Assembly (NCBI GenBank): GCA_034432155.1
Contig: DAOUCP010000128.1
Coordinates: forward strand, 1-6,792
Direction of reading: 5' to 3'
DNA: 6,792 nucleotides
Origin: DAOUCP01 sp034432155
Lineage (GTDB): Bacteria > Chloroflexota > Anaerolineae > Epilineales > Epilineaceae
Positions 1-5,830 of this stretch are shown here, piece after piece. How positions within the stretch are numbered: position 1 is the stretch's first letter; each line of letters begins with the position of its first letter. A program made the translations under genes and the position numbers. The notes under the pieces are model-generated. The model made no database searches and was not told the origin of the DNA. It worked only from the letters and a program-made list of their open reading frames with translations.

Positions 1-432
1 GGCTCGGCGGGGGGCGCGGCGGCGGCCGCCGATGCCGGACAACCCGCAAGCAACCTCATGCCCACCGGTTTGCCGGGTCAGACGGTACGTACCCCAGAAC
101 CGCCACCGCTTCTGCTCACTGCGCGCCCGCCAGGCTTGGCGGTGGAAGGCAGCGGAACACCCACGGCGGTCGCCGAGACCGGCATCGCCGGTACCGTGAC
201 CGACACCCAAGGCCAGCCCATCGTTGACGTGGCCGTGACCATCGTCGAGTCGAGCCAGCCCGTACCCGCCATGGCGGCCTTCACCGACGCCCAAGGGCAT
301 TACCTTTGGCGCGTCGGGCCGGGCACCTACACCGTGGAGGCGTACCGGGACGGCTACCGGACCGCTCGCCAGGAAGTGACCGTCGAGAAGGGCCAGGTCG
401 CCGAGGCACACTTCCGTCTCGAGCCCCAGTAG
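1..432 (+). CDS. 3' end of a secreted or surface protein with a carboxypeptidase-regulatory-like (Ig-fold) C-terminal domain, 5' truncated
   Basis: The frame is open from the first base to the TAG at 430-432 (143 residues visible), so the gene starts outside the window. An ATG at 58 exists, but the Ala/Gly-rich frame upstream reads continuously into it, so I treat it as internal. Visible order: an Ala/Gly-rich stretch (residues 1-19), a Pro/Thr-rich stalk (about 20-58), then a compact domain at about 60-143. That domain has the carboxypeptidase-regulatory-like pattern: GIAGTVTDTQGQPIVDVAVT, later FTDAQGHYLWRVGPGTYTVE, then a last strand ending HFRLEPQ. In that family this fold is a small extracellular beta-sandwich used as a spacer or adhesion module, with no catalysis. 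The stalk plus Ig-like tail suggests an exported protein. The gene converges on nth. The missing N-terminus prevents any functional call; a domain-level call is fairly safe. Confidence 0.75.
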   Translation, partial: GSAGGAAAAADAGQPASNLMPTGLPGQTVRTPEPPPLLLTARPPGLAVEGSGTPTAVAETGIAGTVTDTQGQPIVDVAVTIVESSQPVPAMAAFTDAQGHYLWRVGPGTYTVEAYRDGYRTARQEVTVEKGQVAEAHFRLEPQ

Positions 433-503
433 GCGATCGCGCCGAGGTGGGTCTCGCGCCAGAGCCCCGTCGGACGGAGGCTAGCCCGCAGCAGCCGGCA
501 CGC

Positions 504-522
504 CCCGGCGAGCGCCGCCGGG
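504..522. other. Perfect 7-bp inverted repeat in the convergent intergenic gap
   Basis: CCCGGCG at 504-510 and CGCCGGG at 516-522 flank a 5-base loop (AGCGC). It lies in the gap between two genes that end toward each other. No T-run follows on either strand, so it is not a classical intrinsic terminator. In such GC-rich sequence a 7-bp stem can arise by chance, but it directly adjoins a second, stronger stem. Confidence 0.35.
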
Positions 523-523
523 C

Positions 524-552
524 GGTGCCCCAGGAGACGCTCTGGGCGCACC
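524..552. terminator. Candidate bidirectional terminator or 3'-end hairpin between convergent genes
   Basis: GGTGC (524-528) pairs with GCACC (548-552), CCCAG (529-533) with CTGGG (542-546), and AG (535-536) with CT (540-541), around an ACG loop. That is 12 base pairs with two single-base bulges (G534 and C547). On the minus strand the stem begins six bases after the nth stop codon; on the plus strand it follows the upstream gene's stop by about 90 bases. The position fits a shared 3' end for two convergent transcripts. No U-tract follows on either strand, so it may be a non-canonical terminator, an RNA 3'-end protecting stem, or only structure. Confidence 0.45.
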
Positions 553-558
553 CGTGAC

Positions 559-1236
559 TCAGAGCTGCGCCGAGGGGCAGAGATCCGCCAGCACGCAGTG
601 TGGGCAGTCGGGGCGGCGCGCCGCACAGACGCGGCGGCCGTGGAAGATGAACAGATGCCCCAGCTCGATCCAGTGGGCCCGGTCCACCAGGCCCATCAGA
701 TCTTGCTCGATCTTCTCCGGGTCGCTGGCCGCCGTCAGGCCCAGCCGCCGGGCCAGGCGCTGGACATGGGTGTCCACCACGATGCCCTCGGCCTTGCCGA
801 ACGCCACGCCGAGCACCACGTTGGCCGTCTTGCGTGCCACGCCTGGTAGCCGAAGGAGCTGGGCCATGTCCGCCGGCACCGCCCCGCCATGCTCCGCTAC
901 CAGGCGCTGGGAGGCCTCCTGCAGGAAGCGCGCCTTCTGGCGGAAGAACCCGGTCGGCCGAATGGCGGCCTCCAATTCGGTCCGGTCGGCGGCGGCAAAC
1001 GCTGCGGCATCGGGGTAGCGCGCAAAGAGCGCCGGCGTGACCTGGTTGACTCGTTCGTCCGTGCACTGGGCGGAGAGGATGGTCGCCACCAGCAGTTCGA
1101 ACGGGTTGGCATGATCGAGAGCGCACCGGGCATCGGGGTGGGCGGCGCGCAGCCGCGCCAAGATCTGCGGCAGCCGCTCGGCGGCTGCGGACGGACCCGT
1201 GCGCCGAGGCGGCGCAGCCGCGCTTCGTCTGGGCAC
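559..1236 (-). CDS. nth: Endonuclease III (DNA glycosylase/AP lyase, 4Fe-4S)
   Basis: Base-excision-repair enzyme that removes oxidised pyrimidines and cleaves the abasic site by beta-elimination; cytoplasmic. The 225-residue product has a normal length plus a short Ser/Ala/Arg-rich N-terminal extension (about 1-20). Visible landmarks: NPFELLVATILSAQCTD (44-60), the helix-hairpin-helix LPGVARKTANVVLG (130-143) with catalytic Lys136, then VVDTHVQRLARRLGL with catalytic Asp155. The cluster motif is C-x6-C-x2-C-x5-C (Cys204, 211, 214, 220), complete. One extra residue between Lys and Asp relative to E. coli Nth is, from memory, common in actinobacterial-type homologues. The start is GTG at 1234-1236; the in-frame region upstream reaches a stop at 1282-1284 without an ATG, and a G-rich stretch (GGTGGGG) lies a few bases before the GTG. 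Transcribed away from the large surface-protein gene and convergent with the left-edge gene. No defect seen. Confidence 0.96.
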   Translation of the reverse strand: MPRRSAAAPPRRTGPSAAAERLPQILARLRAAHPDARCALDHANPFELLVATILSAQCTDERVNQVTPALFARYPDAAAFAAADRTELEAAIRPTGFFRQKARFLQEASQRLVAEHGGAVPADMAQLLRLPGVARKTANVVLGVAFGKAEGIVVDTHVQRLARRLGLTAASDPEKIEQDLMGLVDRAHWIELGHLFIFHGRRVCAARRPDCPHCVLADLCPSAQL

Positions 1237-1237
1237 C

Positions 1238-1268
1238 CTGACCCCACCGTTCGCGGATGATGTATGAT
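1238..1268 (+). promoter_or_regulatory. Candidate promoter for the two-VWA propeller gene
   Basis: TATGAT at 1263-1268 matches the -10 consensus at five of six positions. The best -35 is CTGACC at 1238-1243 (four of six) with a long 19-base spacer, so the -35 is weak and an activator or alternative sigma factor is possible. A start near 1275 would give a leader of about 42 bases to the ATG at 1317. It overlaps the candidate nth promoter on the other strand. Confidence 0.3.
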
Positions 1269-1285
1269 TGGCCAGCGGCCGTCAA
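1257..1285 (-). promoter_or_regulatory. Candidate sigma70-type promoter for nth
   Basis: Read on the minus strand: TTGACG (plus-strand 1280-1285, five of six matches to TTGACA), a 17-base spacer, then CATCAT (plus-strand 1257-1262, four of six matches to TATAAT). Transcription would start near 1250, leaving a leader of roughly 14 bases before the GTG at 1236. The spacing is ideal and the -10 lies in a locally AT-richer patch of an otherwise very GC-rich window. The call rests on consensus matching only. Confidence 0.45.
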
Positions 1286-1303
1286 GACGCGCCGGCGAGC
1301 CAC

Positions 1304-1310
1304 AGGGACG
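1304..1310 (+). promoter_or_regulatory. Ribosome-binding site that favours the ATG at 1317
   Basis: AGGGACG at 1304-1310 sits about 6-8 bases before the ATG at 1317. This supports that start over the in-frame ATG ATG at 1257-1262, which overlaps the candidate -10 region and would place 20 unrelated residues ahead of an otherwise standard signal sequence. Confidence 0.55.
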
Positions 1311-1316
1311 ACAACG

Positions 1317-4300
1317 ATGCGCCATCCGCGGCCCCGTCGATCGCCCGCCTGGTGGGCGCTACCACCCCTCCTGGCGGGCCTCACGCTGCTGGCAGCCGAC
1401 CGAGCAAGTCCCCGCTTGCCCCTGCACGCCGGCGCCCACGCAGCTGGCCCTTCCCAGGCGCCGGGCCCTTCCCAGACAGCGGGCATTGGCTACCGCCTGG
1501 CGGCCACGTGGGCGCAACGCCCGTGGCAGCTCACCCCTGGGCGCTACGGTCGGGTGGCCGACATCACGACGACACCGGACGGTACCATCCTGGTCCTCGA
1601 CGGGCGGCATCACGTCGTGCACGTGGTGGCTGCCGATGGCCAGCCGCGGGGCATCCTCCGCCTGCCGAACCTGGAGCCAGGCACGGGTTGGGAGGTGCAG
1701 CGTCTGGATGCCGGCTTCGACGGGACGTTCGTCGTCTTGTGCCTTGGGCCGTACGAGATGACCAGCATTCGCCCGCAGCGGCTCTACCGGCTGGCGACCG
1801 ACGGCCGCCTGCTCGCCAGCATCGAGCTCCAAGTGCTGCCCCAGACGCAGTACGTGGACGTCGCGGTGCGTGGCGATGGCCGCATCTACCTGGTGCGACT
1901 CGGGCCCCAGAACCCGTTCGTCATCTGGCCTGGCCCCACGGCAACGCCCCAAGCCTCGGAACTGCCGCCCACGAGCGGGGTTGACGTTCTGGACGCCGAC
2001 GGTCACTGGTTGGAGACCATCCGGCCGCCGCAGATGGACGTACCCTATGGCGTCGACGTGGACCGCGCGGGGGCGGTATACGTCTTGAACCGCGTGCCGG
2101 TGCCCTGGCACGAGCCACCCGAGAAGGGTACGCCCACGCCGCGGCCTTCCTGGGGCGAGCCCACGCCGCCGCCTTCGTGGCTGGCGCTTGAGGCAAGGCC
2201 AACCATGCTTTCGCCAGACCCGCGGTCACCCCTGCTTGCGCCAAGCCCACCGTCAGCCATGCGGGCGCTCGACCCGCGGCATTCCTTGCTTGCGCCCGCT
2301 GGACGGCCCAGCCAGCCGCAGAGCGTCTTGCAGCGGCCAACGGCTACGCCGCCGGCAGGCGACCAGCCGGTCGAAGGAGTGATGTTCTTCACGCCCGACC
2401 ACGCCTACCTGCGCACGTGGCCGTTCGCCGGCGCAGAGGACTTGGCGGTGGGACCGGGCGGGCTCTATCTGGCACGTCAGGTGGAGATCGTTCGCGTGCC
2501 CGAGGATGAGCCGTTGTACACCGGGCCGCTGGGGCGGGTCTATGCCGCCATGGTCGACGACGTCGTTTTCCACCTGGATGTCGCCGCCGACGGCCGACTG
2601 CGGGCCGGCATGAGCCACTGCTACTTCCAGGGTATCCTCGACTTCGGTCGCCAGGCGGCCGTCGGGACGGCACCGGCGCTGCACGGCAGTCTGGATCGGC
2701 CCGAGCTGGAAGGACCCGTGTATCCGCTGCGCTTGACCTTCGCCGACGGCCGGCTGGCCGTCCTGCAGGGACGCTACACCATCGATGGTCTGCGTCCCAA
2801 CCAGCGCTATCTGGCTCATCCGTTCGCCACGGAGCCGCAGACCATCCAGATCTGGGGCGCCGATGGTCGTCTGGAAGGCCAATGGGGTGTCTGCTCCAGC
2901 TCGGAGAGCTGGTGGGTGCGCGACGTGGCGGCGGCAGCCGGGGACATCTACACCGCCGATGCCTATCTGGTCCAGCGACGCCCGGACGGCGGCTTTCCGG
3001 CGGGCTCATACCTGCCGGGGCTGAGTCTGCCGGCGAGCGTTCCTTCGCGGCTGACGGCGCTGGCGGCCGACGGCGAGCGCGTTGCCGTCTTGGATGGGGC
3101 GGCCAATCGCATCTCGCTCCTTAACCGCTCCGGGGCGGTGGAGGCAGAATGGTTCGTCGCCGCAGAGCCGGAAACGGCCATCGTCGACCTTGCCCTGCGC
3201 CGCCAACAGGTCTACCTGGCGGATGCCGGCCGGCGGCGCGTTCTGGTGCGCGGTGTGGACGGCTCGGAGCGCGCGTCCTGGCCGCTGGTCGATGCACCGC
3301 GGGCGCTGGCCGTTGGTCCGACGGACGATGTGTTTGTCCTCGGCAGCGGCGGCTGGGTCCAACGCTTCCGACCGGACGGTGAGCGCGTCGCCCTGTGGCC
3401 GATGCCCGACCCCGGTCTCGACGCTCTGGACCTGGCGGTCGGCGATGACGGCACGGTGTACGTCGCCTTTCTGGGCCGCGATCGAACCGGGTTGGAAGCC
3501 CGTTATGCCAACGATCCGGTGTTTCGGATCCAGCCGGCCGGCATCTGGCTGTTTCGCGAGACGGAACTCCCGGAAGCGCCGAGCGTGCCGTTGGCCGGTT
3601 GCGCTGCCAGTCCCGACAAGCTGGCCGCCCCAAGGCGGCTGCCGCTGGGCGGCACCGTAACCGTTACGCTGACGGTGAGCGGCGCTTGCCCGAAGCGCAC
3701 CGAACCGGCGCAGGTGATGCTGCTGATGGACACCTCGCGGTCGATGAATTGGAACAACGCTCTGGAGCGCGCCAAGGATGCCGGCCTTGGTTTGATTCGC
3801 GAGCTGGCCGGGAGCGAGGCCGAAATCGGGCTGGCCACCTTCGACGACGACCCGGCGCTGCGCCTGCCACCGACCCGGGACATGGCCGCCTTGCGGGCCG
3901 CGCTGAGCGGCCTGCAGGCCTGGGGTGACACCCACCTGGCCGGAGGCATCCAGGCGGCGCATCAGGCTTTGGCGGACGCCGGTCGACCGGATGTGGCGAC
4001 CCAAGCGATCGTCATCCTCACCGACGGCGCCATCAAAGACGACCCCAGTGGCGCGGCCGAGGCGGCTCGCCAGGCAGGCATTGAGCTGTACAGCTGGTTC
4101 TTTCCGACCTACGAGTACGAGTTCGCCTTCTGGGACGCGATGGCCAGCCTGGTGGGCGGCGAGGATCGCCTGGGCCGCGATCCGGACGCTAGCTGGCTGG
4201 CCGCCTTCGCTTCCCAGCTGCGGCATGAGCGCGCAACGCCAGGCCTGTTTGCGACCATCACGGTGCGCGACCGGGTGCCGGCCAACATGCGGTACTTGCC

Positions 4301-5135
4301 AGACTCAGCGCAGCCCGCTGCCGCATGGGACGAAGGGGCGCGCACCCTCGTCTGGACGATGGGGCCGACCATGGCTGCGGAGGGGCTACAGCTCCGCTAT
4401 CGGCTGGAACCCTTGGCCACCGGCCACTGGCCGACGAATGTCTCAGCCACCGCGAGCTACACCGACGTCCTCGGCCAGCCGGGCCGGCTTGTGTTTCCCA
4501 TCCCCGACGTAGAGGTCTACGCCCCGCGCGGCGAGATCTACCTGCCCTACCTGGTGCGCCAGACGTGCTCGGTTCGCAAGCAGCCCCTGGACATCGTGTT
4601 GATTCTCGACGCGTCCTCCAGCATGAACGGTCCCGCGCCCGGCGGCGGCACCAAGCTCGAGGCCGCCAAGCGGGCCGCAGAGGAGTTCCTTCGCCTGCTC
4701 CGCCAGACGACCGACCAGGTTGCCGTCATCGGTTTCCACGAACGGGCCCAGATCGCCAGCGGGCTCACGGGCGACTACGGCCGTGCCGCGGAAGCGCTCG
4801 GGCGCCTCGAGACCGGCCAGGGCACGGCCATCGACCTTGGCTTGCGAGCTGCGGCCGAAGTCCTCGCCGCCGAAGGTCGTCCCTCGGCGCTGGCCATTGC
4901 CATTCTGCTTTCGGACGGGGTTCCGACGCTGCCCGGCGATCCGCTGGCCGAGGCCGAGCGTCTCCGGCAACAGGGGGTCATCCTGTACGCCATTGGCCTT
5001 GGCGAAGATGCCGATGCGACCTTGCTGCAGGCACTGGTCGGCGGTGCCGATCGCTACCTGTACGCGCCGTCGGCGGATGACCTGGAGCGCGTGTTCCAGG
5101 AGCTTGCCATCCGGGTGGACTGCGATGGTGGTTAG
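1317..5135 (+). CDS. Large exported beta-propeller protein with two von Willebrand factor A domains
   Basis: 1272 residues from the ATG at 1317. Residues 1-27 are an Arg-rich n-region and a hydrophobic segment (AWWALPPLLAGLTLLAA), so the protein is secreted or N-terminally anchored. Residues about 79-725 hold NHL/YWTD-like propeller strands, e.g. VADITTTPDGTILVLDGRHH, RALAVGPTDDVFVLG and LDLAVGDDGTVYVAF; a Pro-rich linker (about 262-352) interrupts a blade. VWA1 (about 798-970) has a MIDAS with D805-T-S-R-S809, T872 and D903. A DUF11-like beta domain follows (about 974-1070), then IYLPYL (1074-1079). VWA2 (about 1090-1265) has D1098-A-S-S-S1102, T1170 and D1200. The protein ends four residues after VWA2 (CDGG): no LPxTG, no C-terminal membrane helix. 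VWA domains with intact MIDAS bind ligands via a divalent metal; propellers are typically binding scaffolds. A surface adhesion or sensing role is inferred; no catalytic site was recognised. It starts 80 bases from divergent nth and lies 95 bases upstream of the sigma gene. Confidence 0.88.
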   Translation: MRHPRPRRSPAWWALPPLLAGLTLLAADRASPRLPLHAGAHAAGPSQAPGPSQTAGIGYRLAATWAQRPWQLTPGRYGRVADITTTPDGTILVLDGRHHVVHVVAADGQPRGILRLPNLEPGTGWEVQRLDAGFDGTFVVLCLGPYEMTSIRPQRLYRLATDGRLLASIELQVLPQTQYVDVAVRGDGRIYLVRLGPQNPFVIWPGPTATPQASELPPTSGVDVLDADGHWLETIRPPQMDVPYGVDVDRAGAVYVLNRVPVPWHEPPEKGTPTPRPSWGEPTPPPSWLALEARPTMLSPDPRSPLLAPSPPSAMRALDPRHSLLAPAGRPSQPQSVLQRPTATPPAGDQPVEGVMFFTPDHAYLRTWPFAGAEDLAVGPGGLYLARQVEIVRVPEDEPLYTGPLGRVYAAMVDDVVFHLDVAADGRLRAGMSHCYFQGILDFGRQAAVGTAPALHGSLDRPELEGPVYPLRLTFADGRLAVLQGRYTIDGLRPNQRYLAHPFATEPQTIQIWGADGRLEGQWGVCSSSESWWVRDVAAAAGDIYTADAYLVQRRPDGGFPAGSYLPGLSLPASVPSRLTALAADGERVAVLDGAANRISLLNRSGAVEAEWFVAAEPETAIVDLALRRQQVYLADAGRRRVLVRGVDGSERASWPLVDAPRALAVGPTDDVFVLGSGGWVQRFRPDGERVALWPMPDPGLDALDLAVGDDGTVYVAFLGRDRTGLEARYANDPVFRIQPAGIWLFRETELPEAPSVPLAGCAASPDKLAAPRRLPLGGTVTVTLTVSGACPKRTEPAQVMLLMDTSRSMNWNNALERAKDAGLGLIRELAGSEAEIGLATFDDDPALRLPPTRDMAALRAALSGLQAWGDTHLAGGIQAAHQALADAGRPDVATQAIVILTDGAIKDDPSGAAEAARQAGIELYSWFFPTYEYEFAFWDAMASLVGGEDRLGRDPDASWLAAFASQLRHERATPGLFATITVRDRVPANMRYLPDSAQPAAAWDEGARTLVWTMGPTMAAEGLQLRYRLEPLATGHWPTNVSATASYTDVLGQPGRLVFPIPDVEVYAPRGEIYLPYLVRQTCSVRKQPLDIVLILDASSSMNGPAPGGGTKLEAAKRAAEEFLRLLRQTTDQVAVIGFHERAQIASGLTGDYGRAAEALGRLETGQGTAIDLGLRAAAEVLAAEGRPSALAIAILLSDGVPTLPGDPLAEAERLRQQGVILYAIGLGEDADATLLQALVGGADRYLYAPSADDLERVFQELAIRVDCDGG
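2145..2306 (+). repeat. Six degenerate 27-base tandem repeats within the surface-protein gene
   Basis: Six consecutive 27-base units encode 9-residue units: PSWGEPTPP, PSWLALEAR, PTMLSPDPR, SPLLAPSPP, SAMRALDPR, HSLLAPAGR (protein residues 277-330). Hand alignment of the units starting at 2201, 2228 and 2255 gives 20/27 and 19/27 identities to the first of these. The core GCTTGCGCC recurs at 2234 and 2288, and GACCCGCGG recurs at 2217 and 2271, exactly 54 bases (two units) apart. The two leftmost units are more diverged. The period is a multiple of three, so the reading frame is kept. Confidence 0.7.
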
Positions 5136-5147
5136 TCAGGCCTCCCT

Positions 5148-5162
5148 TCGCCGCTGCGGCGA
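5148..5162 (+). other. Perfect 6-bp hairpin just after the surface-protein stop
   Basis: TCGCCG (5148-5153), loop CTG, CGGCGA (5157-5162), beginning 13 bases after the TAG at 5133-5135. No T-run follows, so termination is uncertain; it could be a weak or attenuating structure between the surface-protein gene and the sigma gene, or chance. Confidence 0.3.
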
Positions 5163-5197
5163 CGGCCGCCCCCGACCGTCCGCTTGGCCACGGCTTG

Positions 5198-5215
5198 GGC
5201 GCCCGTAACGGCGCC
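5198..5215 (+). other. GGCGCC inverted/direct repeat in the sigma-gene leader
   Basis: GGCGCC at 5198-5203 and again at 5210-5215, separated by CGTAAC. Because each half is self-palindromic, the pair can form a 6-bp stem or act as two identical half-sites. It ends 15 bases before the ATG at 5231, where no purine-rich ribosome-binding site is visible. It could affect translation or bind a regulator, or be chance in GC-rich DNA. Confidence 0.25.
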
Positions 5216-5230
5216 ACCGAACGGCACGTT

Positions 5231-5830
5231 ATGCAGTCCGACGGCGAGGTTTCCGAGTGGGCCGACTTGGACGCCGAGCGCGGCCTGGCGGCTAGGGCAT
5301 CGACCGGCGATCGGCAGGCGTTCGGCGAGCTGTATCATCAGTACGTCGACAAGATCTATCGTTACGTGTACTTCAAAGTCGGCCAACAAGGGGATGCGGA
5401 GGACATCACGAGCCAGACATTCTTGAGGGCCTGGGATGCCATCGGCGACTACGAATGGCGCGACCATCCATTCGGCGCCTGGCTGTTCCGCATTGCCCAC
5501 AACCTGGTGGTCGACTACCACCGGGCACGACGGGAAACGGTGCCGCTGGACGATGCCAGCCCGCAGCTGGAGGGCCGGGCCAGTCGCGACAGCCTGCGAC
5601 CCGAAGGCGCCCTGGCCGGCATCATCGCGGGGGATCGCGTCCGCAAGGCCATCGCGCAGCTTACCGATGAGCAGCAGCAGGTGCTGGTACTGCGCTTCTA
5701 CGAAGGCCTGTCGACGGGCGAGACGGCCCTCCTCATGGGCAAGCGGAGCGGAGCCATTCGCGGCCTGCAGTTCCGTGCGCTGTCTGCCCTGCGCGAGCTC
5801 TTGGACCGGCAAGAGGACGAACTCGGATGA
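5231..5830 (+). CDS. Sigma-70 family RNA polymerase sigma factor (ECF-like)
   Basis: A 199-residue sigma factor with only regions 2 and 4, the two-domain plan of ECF-type factors that redirect RNA polymerase to specific promoters. Region 2 spans about 25-102: FGELYHQYVDKIYRYVYFKV, the core-binding DAEDITSQTFLRAW (55-68), and the -10-recognition segment FGAWLFRIAHNLVVDYHRAR (81-100). An acidic linker (about 103-130) leads to region 4 at about 136-190, with LTDEQQQVLVLRFYEGLSTG and a helix-turn-helix ending SGAIRGLQFRALSALREL. I chose the ATG at 5231. A TTG at 5195 would add 12 residues unlike the family; neither start has a clear ribosome-binding site. The stop overlaps the next gene's start (ATGA, 5827-5830), a sign of translational coupling to the DUF5667 protein. 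The subgroup could not be assigned from sequence reading alone. Confidence 0.92.
   Translation: MQSDGEVSEWADLDAERGLAARASTGDRQAFGELYHQYVDKIYRYVYFKVGQQGDAEDITSQTFLRAWDAIGDYEWRDHPFGAWLFRIAHNLVVDYHRARRETVPLDDASPQLEGRASRDSLRPEGALAGIIAGDRVRKAIAQLTDEQQQVLVLRFYEGLSTGETALLMGKRSGAIRGLQFRALSALRELLDRQEDELG

Noticed and set aside
13..34. GC-only palindromic stretch at the left edge as a regulatory site
   Set aside because: It lies inside an open coding frame of Ala codons, and such palindromes are expected in GCG/GCC runs.
1257..1316. Upstream ATG ATG as the start of the large surface protein
   Set aside because: It adds 20 residues before a normal signal sequence, overlaps the candidate -10 region and lacks a ribosome-binding site; ATG 1317 has AGGGA at proper spacing.
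1317..1400. Tat signal peptide suggested by the Arg-rich N-terminus
   Set aside because: RPRRSPAWW lacks the consensus residues after the twin arginine; a general secretory signal or membrane anchor fits better.
281..1486. 401-residue minus-strand open frame across nth and its promoter
   Set aside because: It overlaps the clear nth gene in another frame, is Arg/Pro/Gly-rich like typical high-GC shadow frames, and shows no recognisable motif.
2201..2308. CRISPR array as an explanation of the regular 27-base period
   Set aside because: The units are contiguous with no unique spacers, are degenerate, keep the reading frame, and no cas gene is present.
3006..4226. 406-residue minus-strand open frame opposite the propeller and VWA1 region
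   Set aside because: It is antisense to well-conserved VWA coding sequence; its composition matches a complement shadow and no domain is recognisable.
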